Shown here piece after piece: positions 34,024-45,298 of a stretch of 64,000 nt of DNA. Under the pieces are notes generated by a model. It worked only from the letters and a program-made list of their open reading frames with translations, did not search any database and had not been told where the DNA came from. The DNA is from Porogramme epimiltina (taxonomy: Eukaryota; Basidiomycota; Agaricomycetes; Polyporales; Polyporaceae): the NCBI GenBank assembly GCA_900155495.1, contig FTLJ01000689.1:1-64000 (forward strand), read 5' to 3'. The position numbers were made by a program, and so were the translations under genes. The first letter of the stretch is position 1. Each line of letters starts with the position of its first letter.

Positions 34024-36409
34024 GATGGGTCGTGAGCGGGACGAGGGAGAGGGGGAGGGGCGGGGGGTATGAAGTTAAAGAGCGGCTGGGTTTGGGGCGG
34101 AAAGGATATGAATGGAAAAAGACAAGGGGAAGAGGAGGTGACGTCGGAACTGAAATAGCGCCCGGGCGCGATCGTGAACGTTCAAATGTGCCTGCACGAG
34201 GAAAGCCGGGTTCCATTTCGCTCAATCTTATAGCCCTCGCCAAATCGACCGTGTGCACTCACCCTCCTCCGGATCAGCAGGCTGTGTTCTTCGGCTATCT
34301 GCTCTCTGCAAGAAGTTTTGAAGAGGTTGCGAAGGTTGCGACCTTGTCTAGGTAGGGGGCGAGTATGCGAGCAAGACGGAGAGAGAGGGGCTGGTCCGTA
34401 CGGTTGCTCCGGCGCCAGCGCTCCGCAGCGACCTTCGGAACCAGCTTAGAAACTCCATTGCTCCACTTTATCTACGTCATCATAAGGGGCCCGATGCGGT
34501 TGGACGAGAACATATTGCCCAAACTTGGGGATAGCAACCCCGCGCAGTAGTATCGCGTGGCCTTGCCGGCAGATCCCGCCATCCTCTGCATCAAACTATG
34601 GCCCGAATCAAGTATGCACTCCTTCCGAGCTCCAATGACGAACACCTCGACCGCGGTGAGCATGCAGAAATTCGTACCGCCCCGCGAGATGTTTCCTCTC
34701 CTCGACCTCCTCGGCACAGTTCGGCCCCTCCATTCACATGTCGCCACAACACAAGTGCGAAATGTCGCGGGCTGCCATTATCGGATGACACCATGCGTCG
34801 GGTACGCCGGAAGAACGTCGATCGACCTCGCATAATTGTGCGCCGGCGCGAAGCGCCGTAGCGAGATCGGGATGCCGGCCACCGGCAGCCGCCCGGCGCG
34901 CAGATGGAAAGCCACATCGTTGCCACCAAGCCAGCCTCTGCCAGCCTCACCCGGCCAGGCGCGGCGCGTGTGTCCGTTCAACGTTGCAATGCGACAGGGA
35001 CCGGGGATATATTTCCAGCACCGCCGCACACCATCGTTCAGAGAATATTATGAGGCATCACGTACTGATGCTCTCTGGCAGCGCGTAACAAACATGGGCT
35101 TCGATGTTCTCACTGTGATGCAGCTTGTGCACACTGTTCCGCACTAAGTTAGTCCAGCAGGATGGCGCACGACATATCAAGATCACCACGAGTAGACGGA
35201 GAACTACCGTATGCTTGATCGTCTTTCTGGACCATCAGGAAGACGAACGGATTGTCACGGGCTATGTCGACCGTGATTATTTCTTGAAGTCCTGATGCTT
35301 TTAGCCTCGAGCGCGTCCACTTCGGAGCGCCAGTAGTGACACCGACGGTCTCTAGGAAGCTCGGAGCGGACATTCTTGAGCAGGACACGTAATATCGAGA
35401 CAGCGAACGTACCACGGATGAGGAGCGCGGGTGCTCATAGGGGTCGCACTGGTTTCTACGAGGTCCTTTCACCGGCTCTATATATAGAACGTAGAGAACA
35501 GGCGATAACACTAGCTAAGACGAAGAGAAGAGGTATCAGCGAGACTAGCGTGGAAGCGACATGACACGAGGATGGGAGGTGGACGCGATATGCACCGCTT
35601 TTCGTGCACTACACGCCAGAAGGCCGCAAGTAGTGCGCACAATCAGCTCGCGGGCTTCCTCGCGTACACTCCTATATGTCATACACGGCGTGTATAATGT
35701 TCGCCAGAATGCTGAAAGAGCTACTAGTCCGGCCATCATGCATTGAACGTGGACACCGTAGATTGCGGGGCTCCACTGACAGGGAATGTGTGACATGTAG
35801 CGGGCTACATGGCTGGCCGTGCAGATAATTCGCAATGGAAGATTATTCGGTACGTTTTTCGATCGTCCTTTGAAGAGAATACCAGAATGCCTGAGAACAC
35901 GAGGCGGGATGGCACAGACCTTGACAGCCTTATAAAGAGGACGTTCTCACGTCGTGCATAGAACAAAAGGTAGGTGGAACGTTTGGCCCCCGTATGCATG
36001 GACGCGCAAAGTCGTCGCATTGACTGTTTGGAAATGTTTCAGCGACGTGATAATTTGACAGGTCCCTCTCTAGATCTCCTCACATTGTTTCAGAGCATTT
36101 TGTGAGCAAGTCCAATAGGCGTCGGAAGAACGGCGACGAACGGCAAGGTTACAGAACGGGTCCGGGATGGCACTGACGTCGACCACCATCATGGTGGAAT
36201 GCGAAAGGCGCTGGGCGCCTTCACCAAGGCGGGCCGGGCGCACCGAGTCGCCACTGTGGCATGCCGGTAGATGCCGAGGTCGAGATGACCTGGGATGGGG
36301 ACGATAATCCACTGCATCACACTCAACGACCAGCCCAGCGCAACGACCGACCGCCTTCCTTCTCATCTCATTTCTCCCTTTCTCTCTTCTACCTGCTCGC
36401 CCGGACGAC
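34024..36409. other. Long gene-poor region
   Basis: About 2.4 kb. The left end is the CSC1 promoter region. A palindromic TATA element (TCTATATATAGA, 35477-35488) precedes a small minus-strand frame at 35149-35373, listed separately. The right end leads into the coactosin gene. Confidence 0.4.
35149..35373 (-). CDS. Hypothetical short protein or gene fragment
   Basis: A 74-residue frame that begins about 104 bp after the palindromic TATA sequence at 35477-35488. It contains ASGLQEIITVDIARDNPFVF, which looks like a short beta-rich segment, but no family is recognised and no downstream exon could be joined with confidence. It may be the first exon of a gene, a remnant or chance. Confidence 0.2.
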   Translation of the reverse strand: MSAPSFLETVGVTTGAPKWTRSRLKASGLQEIITVDIARDNPFVFLMVQKDDQAYGSSPSTRGDLDMSCAILLD

Positions 36410-37290
36410 ATGGCCGACGTCTCCGATCCGAAGATCGACGAAGGTGCGTGTGCTGTCTCTCATGCACTCACACTCGCTGACCGCACACCCGCCGCCGCCG
36501 TGCAGCGTACCAGGACGTTCGCTCGGACAAGTCGGACACCAACTGGCTGCTGATCGACTACGAGGTGTGTCCCGCCCGCGCACGCTGCTGCGTGCCCTCC
36601 CCGCTCGGACGACCGTACTCACTCGCCCTCCACGTCCACCTGCGCTTACCCCGCACCGCCCCTCGTCCGCCGTGAAACCCGCCCACCGCCCATAATCTGC
36701 CACCCCGGTGCCTGCCTCGCCTGTATATCACTGCCTGCCTGCTCTGCGGCAGTCCGACCGCTCGGACAAGCTGGTGCTCACGTCGACCGGATCGGGGGGC
36801 CTCACCGAGCTGCGCGAGCAGCTGGACGACGGGCGGGCGTCGTACGCGTACGTGCGCGTGCAGTACGCGAACGACAAGGAGTCCACGCGCGAGAAGTTCA
36901 TCCTCGTCGTCTGGATCGGGCCCAATTGCAAGGTCATGCGTAAGGCTAAGGTGCGCCCTCCTCCATCTCGTCCTCCCCGCCCACCGTAGTGCGCGTTGCC
37001 TTGTCGCGTGCCCCATCTTCCCTCGTTTGTCCCCTGGCGCTGTTCGACAGTTGTGCTGAGGGCAGAATACGCTTTAGATTTCCGTACACTCCGCGGACGT
37101 CAAGTCCGTCCTGCGCGTATATTCCATGGAGGTTCCCGCAAGGGAAAAGGACGATCTCAAGGAGGAGCCCATTGTCGTGAAGCTACGAAAGGTGCGCACA
37201 GCTCTCGACCGGCTTGAAGACAAGCCTCGGATACCAACCCTCCGTTTTGACTTCATACAGGCGGGAGGCGCGAGCTACGATGGTGTTTAG
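36410..37290 (+). CDS. Coactosin-like actin-binding protein (ADF-H domain)
   Basis: Binds actin filaments as a single ADF-homology domain in the cytoplasm. Five exons give about 145 residues, the family's usual size: exon 1 is 36410-36443; then the segments starting AYQDVRSDKSDTNWLLIDYE, SDRSDKLVLTSTGSGGL, ISVHSADVKSVLRVY, and the final AGGASYDGV, with the stop ending at 37290. Typical coactosin marks are FILVVWIGPN in the central strand, the preceding basic-acidic stretch DKESTREK, and the C-terminal motif KAGGASYD, which is almost diagnostic for coactosin against cofilin or twinfilin. Splice joins keep the frame throughout. It is convergent with SEC20, leaving 249 bp between stops. Assignment to the ADF-H superfamily is secure and to coactosin is strong. 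Confidence 0.9.
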
Positions 37291-37539
37291 TATCTACGCT
37301 GCGCTCCCTTGCCGTATCTCTTTGCTGCCGCAGTCCAGTAGTAATTGTTGTATGATCATCTATCTTGGGATCCTGAACGACCGGAGTGCATGTTCGAGAC
37401 AACTACCCAAGACACGCGGTGCGCCATTGTGTCCCTTCGAACCATGCCGGAGTAGCACGCCGAACAACATCAACACACCGTGAAGCCATATCCTATTCCA
37501 AGGGGATAAATAACAAATACAACGAACGCACCCCAGGCA

Positions 37540-38830
37540 CTACAACTCATCATGTCCCAAGGGTGATGCTTCTGTATATGCAACTATACTAGACGTTGCG
37601 TCCGTATCCCGAGCTTCCGATGAGGAAGAATATGTTGTTGACGAGGGAGAAACTTCTGAGACGGTGGCCGTCGACTCGAATGGGCTGACTGTCCCTGTGC
37701 CGTCGACGGACGAAAGAGAGCTCGCTAGTGACACGACCACCGTCGAGGCCGTCACGACCGCCGTAGAGACTGCCGCCGCAATGCCACTCACGGACGCCGA
37801 CACCTCGCCCTTCTCCATGTCCATCGCGAGCAGCGCCTCGTCCCCGCTAAAGTCCGGGACGAAGCGCGTCCACCAGAGCGCGATGCGGAGGCCGCGGTCG
37901 ACGATGCGCTGCTTGAGGATGAAGAGGACGACAAGGACGAAGAAGGCGAGGCCCGCGAGGATAAGCATGCGGTCGAGCCAGTCGGAGCGCTCGAGCGCGG
38001 TGATGAGGTGCTTCGAGGTGGACATGAGCGTGGAGAGCACGTCGTGCGTGGTCGAAGTCGACTTGAGCGCAGCCGTGGAGGACTCTGGTGCGGGGGGCGT
38101 CAGCGTGGGGGGTTACTTTGGGGAAAGGGGCCGAGCGCACCTAGCAGCTGTGTGGAGAGAACGGAGCGTTCGAGTTCGCCCTGCATGAGGCCAATGGTCC
38201 GTTGCAGAGCCTCCGTCACGTCGTTTGTCGCTTTCATCAATGCGTCCTCACTATAGACTACGGGTTAAAGAGCATATACAGAGACATGTGGATGGACACG
38301 CACGTCACTTTCTCGTTCAAGGATTGCTTCTCTTGCACGACAGACGATCGGAGTAGCTCCTCGCGACGAGAAGTCTGCTGTGCGTCGATAGCTCGCTTCG
38401 ACGCGAGGACTGCAGCGCGCATGTCCTTCCTCATTCTGAGGGTCGACAAGATGTCAGGCGGCCACGTTCGAACTGGAGCAGTGGGGGTGCGCACCTCGCC
38501 AAAGTGTCCTGGAATTCCTGCACAATCTGTCTCAGCTCCCTCCGCGCACGTTCAGTGCGCTGGTCTTCGACTGCAACATCAAGTGTCTACTAGAATCAAT
38601 GTTAAGCACAGGGACCTTTATGGCGATGCAACATGGCTCACCTCGAGCTGCCTCGAGAACACGTCCAGGTCGTCCCGCAGTTCCGCTGCATATTGTTGCT
38701 GGAGGGTGAGGGGCCCAGTGCAGTCGCGTAGGCGAGGAATCTGGAAGTCGAGTAGGTCTTTCTGGCGTCGCTCAAGCGACGCAATGGTGTTGGAAGCCTC
38801 TTCGTCGATAGTGGAGGGGATGGGAGGCAT
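37540..38830 (-). CDS. SEC20: SEC20-like SNARE (BNIP1 family)
   Basis: A Qb-type SNARE for Golgi-to-ER retrograde transport. Five exons, 38830-38642, 38586-38495, 38435-38304, 38250-38141 and 38084-37540, join in frame to 355 residues. The N-terminal half is a predicted helix bundle (ELRDDLDVFSRQLE; ERARRELRQIVQEFQDTLA). The SNARE-like heptad region begins at VTEALQRTIGLMQGELERS and runs through TAALKSTSTTHDVLSTLMST, followed by RSDWLDRMLI and one hydrophobic anchor, LAGLAFFVLVVLFILKQRIV. A Ser/Thr-rich tail of about 90 residues follows the anchor and would be lumenal; it is longer than the short HDEL-type tail of yeast, although the protein itself ends in HDEL, the ER retrieval signal also found at the end of yeast Sec20. 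That ending strongly supports the call. Confidence 0.92.
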
Positions 38831-39029
38831 GATGGAGGTGGAAGAGAGCGGCGTGTGGTGGCGCGTGCAGTGTGCACGTATGCAGGTCGGGGTTTGCCGA
38901 CGCATGCGGCGGCTCAGCGCGAAGTTTCAAGCCGCTGGACCTCGAGTTCTTCAGCTTCTCCTCCACCATCCTCGTCGTCCTCCTCTTCGTCCAACTCTTA
39001 TAACCGTCGAACCCTTACGCCCGCCCTCC
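38831..39029. promoter_or_regulatory. Bidirectional promoter of SEC20 and the RRG9-like gene
   Basis: Only 199 bp separate the two divergent start codons. A weak TATA-like TTATAAC at 38998-39004 could serve the rightward gene. The stretch also has a CT-rich tract on the plus strand (38950-38995). Confidence 0.5.
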
Positions 39030-39686
39030 ATGCTCGCATCTGCGTTACGCAGTCTTCTTCCTGCGAAATCCCCCGCTAGACGCACCCACGTCAACCTCTA
39101 CACCACCGTCGCCGAGCTCACACGTACACACTGGCGGACCGGCGCCCACCCCGCCCCGCGGTCCATCGTACGCAACAACGAGGATGAGGACTGGCCCGAG
39201 CCCCTCGTTGAGGACGACACGCACGCCTGGCAGGAGCCCTCCGACACCGACGCCGCCGAGCAGTCCTCCGCGCCGCGCTCGCACCGGCCCTTCGCGCGCA
39301 AGCCCGCGGCGGCGGCGACGCCGGCGGAGCACCGCGCACACCGCGCGACGATGAAGCGCAACTTTCCCGAGGGTTGGGCGCCGCCGCGTAAGCTCTCGCG
39401 CGAGGCGATGGAGGTGCTCCGCCGCCTGCATCAGCACGACCCGAAGACGTTCTCGACGCCCGTCCTCGCGGACCGCTTCAAGGTCAGCGCGGAGGCCGTA
39501 CGGCGCATCCTGAAGAGCAAGTGGGAGCCCACCCGGGAGCAGCGGGCGAAGATGGCGGAGAAGGAGCGCACGGCGCGCGGGCGGTGGCGGGAGGAGAACA
39601 GGGAGAAGGAGAGGCTGGAGCACGAGCGGCAGCTGCGGGAGAATACCCAGGAGCGGGGGGACAAGGATGGGTTCACACTTAAATGA
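39030..39686 (+). CDS. RRG9/neugrin-like mitochondrial protein
   Basis: A single exon of 218 residues. The family (yeast Rrg9, animal neugrin) is needed for mitochondrial genome maintenance or 16S rRNA handling. Residues 1-25 (MLASALRSLLPAKSPARR) are basic and Ser/Ala-rich, a typical mitochondrial presequence. After an acidic linker the conserved core reads GWAPPRKLSREAMEVLRRLH and then FSTPVLADRFKVSAEAVRRI with LKSKW, which is the neugrin helix-turn-helix-like signature. The C-terminus is a charged Glu/Arg helix. The frame is open far upstream to 38202, but that part lies antisense to SEC20, so the ATG at 39030 was chosen; it also follows the TATA-like site by 26 bp. Confidence 0.87.
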   Translation: MLASALRSLLPAKSPARRTHVNLYTTVAELTRTHWRTGAHPAPRSIVRNNEDEDWPEPLVEDDTHAWQEPSDTDAAEQSSAPRSHRPFARKPAAAATPAEHRAHRATMKRNFPEGWAPPRKLSREAMEVLRRLHQHDPKTFSTPVLADRFKVSAEAVRRILKSKWEPTREQRAKMAEKERTARGRWREENREKERLEHERQLRENTQERGDKDGFTLK

Positions 39687-40028
39687 GAGGGTCGGAGACG
39701 AGGGTGTAGTGGGTGGGGCATACGTTACTGGATGAGCTATAATGTCGAGGTGCCGTCGTTTAATGCACCCCATTTTTCTAACTCACTATTCTGCTTCGTG
39801 CACTTGGTTGCGTCTGCAGCATATCTACGAACGGCTTGAGACTTCCTGTGCCCTCAGCAGCGCCGTGCCAGCCCGAGATTCTCGAAGTCCATACATACCC
39901 GTGCAGATCGCTCCCGGACCCTCTCCACATCCCACGAAGACTCCGAAGATCTTGATGATTCGCGCAGACGCCCTGAGCGCGTATAAAACAGGGACCTCGT
40001 GAGTTTTTCCTCTCCCACAAACGCCATC
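39687..40028. other. Intergenic spacer with promoter of F-box no. 2
   Basis: Holds TATAAAA at 39982-39988, 41 bp before the ATG at 40029. The other in-frame ATG, at 39999, is only 11 bp after the TATA box and is unlikely to be in the mRNA. Confidence 0.55.
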
Positions 40029-41408
40029 ATGCGAGTCAAGCCCAAGACTACCAAGCACTGGAACGCGAATGCGTTCCGTACCATACACGATATACCTACC
40101 GAATTACTGGACCTAACCCTTGAATGGCTCATCGGAGATGTACCCGCCCTCACAGCCTGCACGCTCGTTTGTCGCTTATGGCGTGACGTAGCCCAACCTC
40201 ACCTGCTTTCGAGGCTTCGTATATCCCAAAACGACTCCTTCACAAACCTTCCTGAACGCATTGCTCAAAGCCCCGGAGTTGCCGATTGTGTCAGGACCCT
40301 AATGCTACGATACGATCACGGCACGCTTATTTACGGTGATTGGGGCCGGAGCGCGAACTACCCCCGAGTGGACCTCGACTTCTTCAACATTGTCCTTCCC
40401 TCATTCCGTCGACTACAGGCGCTTTCATTGGACCAGTTCCTCGTCGACCTTCCTCCCCCGAACGACCCCTTGATTACCGCCCTAACACCCATCCGACTGC
40501 AGCGTCTCATCCTCCGCCCCCATATGTGCCCCGTACTCGACATTATCACATTGCTGTCCCGCTTCGTCGTGGATAGAGTCGACATTGGCTCGTGCACGTA
40601 TACCTCGGCACCCTTCGACCCCAAAACGCTTCCGCGCCGCCTTCACATCAAGCATTTCTCGCTGTCGCACAGCAACGTCCCTAATTCTATTTTACTCGAC
40701 TCGCCATACGATAACTTCGGCAAGTTGTACGACGCGTTCGGCGGCTCGTTAGATCCAAGGACGCTTAGGTCCGTCGTCATGCCGAAGACCGAATTTGGAC
40801 CTGCGGGAGCGTTCATACGCGACTGCGGACGCAACTTGACGCAGCTCGATTTGGATTTACGACTGGGCCCCTACCTGGAGCCGTCACACGTAGACTCAGG
40901 TTCGCCCTTTTCCCTCTTCGTTCTGCACCCATTTGTGCTAACGCGGGCAACCACAGAGTACTGGGCCAAAACGCTCAACCTCCAGAACTGCGCGAACCTC
41001 GAGTCGCTCGCGATCGCGATCGCGCTCCCTGAAGACCGCACAGAAGAACCCAACAACCTAGGCGCTGCGTGCGCCGCGCTCCTCTCGACCATCCCGCCCG
41101 CACACTTCCGCGAGCTCACGCTGCGCATCCGCGACGTGCGCGGGGCGACGCAGATCCGGAGCACGAAGGTCCTCGGGCTGCGCGCGCTCGACGACGCGCT
41201 CGCGGACGGCTTCCCGGCGCTGCGGCAGGTCGTGGTCCAGCTCGTGTACGAGGCGCAAAGGGGCACGGCGCCGTACGCGCTGGAGTGCGAGCTGGCGGTC
41301 GTAAAGGCTATGCCGCGGATTCGGGCGGCGGGGGCGTTGCAGATCGTGAGCTGGAGCCCGGTACCGAACGTGCAGTGGAATTATTTTGGGCTCAGAGGAT
41401 ACTATTAG
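40029..41408 (+). CDS. F-box-like protein no. 2
   Basis: An F-box motif near the N-terminus, IHDIPTELLDLTLEWLIGDV then LTACTLVCRLWRDVAQPHLL, is complete with Leu/Ile-Pro and VCRxW signatures. It should bind Skp1 in an SCF ligase; the target is unknown. Repeated Leu-rich strands follow (LQALSLDQFLVDLP; LESLAIAIALPE). The frame is open from 39999 to 41408, but a good 57 bp intron candidate at 40900-40956 contains no stop and keeps the frame; removing it replaces an odd hydrophobic insert by DSEYWAKTLNLQN. I think the spliced form (440 residues) is the real one. Its neighbour at 41471 is another F-box gene in convergent orientation, 62 bp away. Confidence 0.82.
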   Translation: MRVKPKTTKHWNANAFRTIHDIPTELLDLTLEWLIGDVPALTACTLVCRLWRDVAQPHLLSRLRISQNDSFTNLPERIAQSPGVADCVRTLMLRYDHGTLIYGDWGRSANYPRVDLDFFNIVLPSFRRLQALSLDQFLVDLPPPNDPLITALTPIRLQRLILRPHMCPVLDIITLLSRFVVDRVDIGSCTYTSAPFDPKTLPRRLHIKHFSLSHSNVPNSILLDSPYDNFGKLYDAFGGSLDPRTLRSVVMPKTEFGPAGAFIRDCGRNLTQLDLDLRLGPYLEPSHVDSGSPFSLFVLHPFVLTRATTEYWAKTLNLQNCANLESLAIAIALPEDRTEEPNNLGAACAALLSTIPPAHFRELTLRIRDVRGATQIRSTKVLGLRALDDALADGFPALRQVVVQLVYEAQRGTAPYALECELAVVKAMPRIRAAGALQIVSWSPVPNVQWNYFGLRGYY

Positions 41409-41470
41409 ACGAGCCTATGTATGGGTGGGCCGGAGGCGGCCAGATATACATAATTGCCCGCCATCCAGCA

Positions 41471-42786
41471 TCACCGCGAAACCTCTAGCATCCCAGCAGC
41501 GGTCAAATTGGGCATCTCTCCCAAGATGAGAGCATGGCATTTAGACCAGTAGAAAACTTGTAACATGCCAGTTGCGCGAATGCTTTGAACACGCAACTGG
41601 ACGTGGCGTAAACGAGGGAACCGCGGCAGAAGGAGCGTTGCCTCTAGGAGCCCTAAACCGAGGGGAGACTCATCCCGAATAGCATCGCCAGAAAGCTTGT
41701 TGATGACAACAGTGAGGCTTTCTAGAAGCGGGGGTAGTTGTAAGATGAGGTCGATATGAACGGGTTTGATGAGGGCGGAAGGTTGCAAAGTATGACGGAT
41801 GCTGAAGGTGAAGTGCTTGAGGTTCGTACACGAGGGGATGTGAGAAGCATCCACAGGGATCGCTGTAGTTCGTTAAGATTTCACCGTGGGGTGAGAATAA
41901 GCCTCAGCCACTCACATTCTAAAGGATCCGTCCAGATATGTTCTTCCTCTTGACGCTCATCCTTAGGGAAGGCTGTCCTGATCCTCAACTCCTCCACATC
42001 GCCACCGACTCTGGTCAATAGTCTCCCGACCGCTGAAACTGTCTCTGGAGAGTCGTAGGTGACCGCAAGCCTCTTGAGAGAGCCTGACTCAAGGCTCCCG
42101 CAAAACGCATTTATCGCGGCGGTCGTGTACGAGGGTGAGTCGGGCGAACACCCAACCTCCAGGGATGTGACACGCAATGGGCGGTGCAGACAGGTGGCGT
42201 CGAACGGAACAGCTGGGTCGAACTTCCATCCGGCGAGCGAGGCGTCGAGGTCGTCCACTTCGAAGATGGAAAGGACGCGGAAGATTGAGGAGAGGGTCGA
42301 TTGTTCGGAGTGGTCCCAGCCCAACCACAATTCTTGCAACTTGAAGGGCCTTCTTGGCGAGGGACATGGACAGGTTTCGTTTCGAGGACCCAAATGCGAT
42401 TGGAAGTGGACGGCGGCGAACCTTAAGGTCTTCAGGTTCGGCATGTGCTTCACCATGCTGGCAAGGAGATCGTCGCTCAATGCATAGGCTGCGTCGCGGG
42501 CTTGACCATTGAGGACGAGATGTTCAATGGACGCCGCAATATGGGGGTACTGGTGGAGGAACCGGGCAAAGTGGCCGAATGACGCAGAATCTTTGACTGA
42601 AGCCGCAGTGGAGAAGACATACCCTAGGGCAACCGTGCGGAGGTAGCGCGATAGAGAGGCTACGCACTTGAGAGCATATCGATCTTGTACCACGCGTAGG
42701 ATGACGTGGAGAAGTTCTGGAGGAAGATCATTAAAGGTGCGGTGGCTCCCTGTTGCCGAGCTGAAGATGGGTTGAGCGATTGCCAT
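41471..42786 (-). CDS. F-box-like protein no. 3
   Basis: Two exons, 42786-41916 and 41862-41471, join over a 53 bp intron to about 420 residues. The F-box region is FNDLPPELLHVILRVVQDRY followed by CVASLSRYLRTVALGYVFST; the Leu-Pro start is canonical, but the Cys-Arg-Trp segment is replaced by LSRYLR, so Skp1 binding may be weaker. Leu-rich strands follow (FKLQELWLGWDHSEQSTLSS; LESLTVVINKLSGD). Genes of this type usually occur as large, fast-changing families in mushroom-forming fungi. The three F-box genes in this window are only distantly alike. Confidence 0.78.
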
Positions 42787-43164
42787 GTCGGAAATGCTGG
42801 CGTCGAGCGTAATAACGGTGATCGTAACACCTCACGCGATACATGGGGTGGATGCACCATGACGATTTGTATTGAGACATTCGGAGACAAGTCGACAAAC
42901 TTGTTGAAATGATAGGATAGTTGATTACATATAAACAACGTTCCGCGGGTTTGCCGAGTTCTCGGCAAATCCCGAACGAAGCCGCCCCAGCGTCTATTAC
43001 CATTGTCCGCCGAGGTCCGAGGGCCGGAACAGAGCTGACTCGCTCCTCAACGTTGCTTCATCTTACCTCCCACCTCGTGCTGACGTCTCGTTGGGTTTAG
43101 GTGACAGCTCTAGTCATGGATCTCCTCCCTAGTACATAACATTCACCTTTCTGCACCCTCTCCC
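42787..43164. other. Divergent intergenic spacer
   Basis: 378 bp between the F-box gene on the minus strand and the flavoprotein on the plus strand; presumably contains both promoters. No clear motif was identified. Confidence 0.4.
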
Positions 43165-44815
43165 ATGCCTAATCTCGGTATCCGCATGGTCTCCCAGCGC
43201 TGGAAGAATCCTGGAGAAAGCACCAACAGCAGATCTGCGTGATTGGGGCGGGTCCCGCAGGCCTTGCCGCGCTCAAGTTAATCAGAGACTCCCCTCAATT
43301 CAAGAACGGTTCTTGGGCAGCTACCGCTTTCGAGTCTAGAGATGATGTCGGCGGAGTATGGTGAGTTTCCGTAGGAAACCCTCGGACGCATTGAACTTCG
43401 TTCTGACGTCTTACGGTCACAGGCTTCCCGCACCCGCAACGGACGACCCACCATTGACGCCTCTTTATGATTCGTTGACAACAAACCTGCCCCATCCCGT
43501 CATGGCATACACGTCTTTGTCATTTCCTCCCGGGACTGCAGTATACCCGCCTGCATCCTCCGTGCTCTCCTACATGAAGGGCTACGCCGAACACTTCGGT
43601 CTGTCAGATCACATACAACTCAATACAGAAGTCGTCGGCGTGTTCCGCGACCACACCGCGGCGAAGTGGACGGTGACGGTCCGCAATACACAGACCTTGC
43701 TCGAAGAAACGTTTTCCTTCGACTTCCTCATCATCGCAAACGGACACTACCGCGTTCCCCGCCTCCCTTCAACAGCGGGACTTTCCGAATGGCTGACGGC
43801 CAAGCACGCCATGCACTCGGTGTTTTACCGCAATCCGTCCGACTTCGGCGAGGCCCGGACGGTTCTCGTCGTCGGTGCTGGGCCCAGTGGCGCAGACCTC
43901 TGCGCGGACCTCCTCGCTTCCGGGCGCGACGTAGTTCATTCCGTCACAGGGGCGGCGCCTGAAGACCAATGTGATGGTCACCTGAAAGTGCGCGGCCGCG
44001 TTGCGCTTTACGGCGACCCGTCAAGGGGCCACCTCGTGTTCGAAGACGGCTCCGAACTGTCCGGTGTGGACTTTGCGGTCCTCGCGACTGGGTACAAGAT
44101 GGACTTCTCCTTCCTCCCTGACTCACTCCTGCGCCTCGCCGTCGCGCCGCCTGTGCCGCCACTGCCGGGCGCGCTGTTCAATTCGACCTACAACGTCTTC
44201 CCCCTCGCCAAACACATCTTCCCGCTCGTCGGCGCTGACGAATTCCCCGCCGCCACAGTGGCGTTCCTCGGGCTCCCCATCCGCGTAGCCCCCCTTCCCC
44301 TCCTCGAGGCACAGATGCACGCCGTCCTCCACGTCTTCGCACACTCGGACGCCCTCGACCCTACACAAGAAGCCATCGATATGGTCGCGCGTTACGAGAC
44401 CCTGCGCGAGCGCGTCGTCCCTCGTCTGCCGCACCTGCAAGCCGAGCTCACCAGTCCGGGCCGCTCTTCCTCCTCCCCCGCGGCCGCCGACCCGATCGAA
44501 CTTGCGATTGCCGCGGCGTGGCATAGGTTCGACGGGCACGAGCAGTTTGCATACCGCGATGCGCTTCACGCGTTTGCGGGGGCGTCCGTCCGCGTCGCGC
44601 CGTGGGAGATCGAGATGTACGACGCCAAGGGGATCCTGCGTGAGACGTGGAGGGAGCTCGAGCGTCTCGGGCAGGCGGACGAGTGGGTGCGCGGCGTGGG
44701 TGAGGGTGGAGCCGAGGAGTGGGTGGAGCTCCTGCGAAAGCTACTCAAGCGAGCGCGTGAGCGGAGCCCGGGAGGTCAGGAGGACGAGGGTGAGGGTGGG
44801 AAGAGTCGGCTATAG
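43165..44815 (+). CDS. FAD-dependent (FMO-like) monooxygenase
   Basis: A flavin monooxygenase-like enzyme expected to use NADPH and oxygen on a small nucleophilic or ketone substrate. The FAD motif VIGAGPAGLAALKLI begins near 43238; an intron (43361-43422) splits DDVGGVW from LPAPATDDPPLTPLYDSLTT, a usual position. The segment MHSVFYR resembles the FMO identifying motif; VLVVGAGPSGADLCADLLAS is the NADPH site; VLATGYKMDF is the late FMO/Baeyer-Villiger motif. The 5' end is unresolved: the FAD exon has no in-frame ATG, and the best join uses eight codons at 43165-43188, a poor GTCTCC donor and a 41 bp intron to 43230. With that model the protein has about 515 residues. The last 100 residues are Glu/Gly-rich. 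Confidence 0.85.
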
Positions 44816-45298
44816 AATCTCGAAGGCGGGCTAGCAGCCCGCACCGCGGGAAATGTGGTATTCTTATGCCTGGAAGTCGCATTATCTCCGTGTATTAGGC
44901 AGGTAGGAAACAGAACTACAACCTTATAAACGTTCGATCAGAGGAAGGTGGCCCTGTGGGTGCATCACCCAAACGGGGAATGGAACTTGGAGATAGGCCT
45001 GTAACCTTTCTATTACATATTAACTAGGTTCACATAAAGGATAAACTACCAATTAGGACACGAGTAGACGGCAATGGATAAGATGCGGCGTGTGGGTAAA
45101 GGAGCGAATACAGGTACAACTACAACACGGTAACACGATAGCAAAATGAGAGTGCAATAGCGAGGGGGCCGTGCAAGTGGGAACGTGCACGTGACACCCT
45201 GCACGGAGATGTGGATATATGCTGTGTCCGAAGTATGACATGGCAAAGGCAGGTTCCTTTTATACATAGCATGTGGAAGCTTTGTGGTCCGTGGAACT
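44816..45298. other. Convergent intergenic spacer
   Basis: 483 bp between the stops of the flavoprotein and the homeodomain-like gene; no coding feature is seen. Confidence 0.4.

Noticed and set aside
38202..39029. The open frame of the RRG9-like gene extends 276 codons upstream of the chosen start.
   Set aside because: That part lies antisense to SEC20 exons and has no resemblance to any family; the presequence-like start at 39030 fits better.
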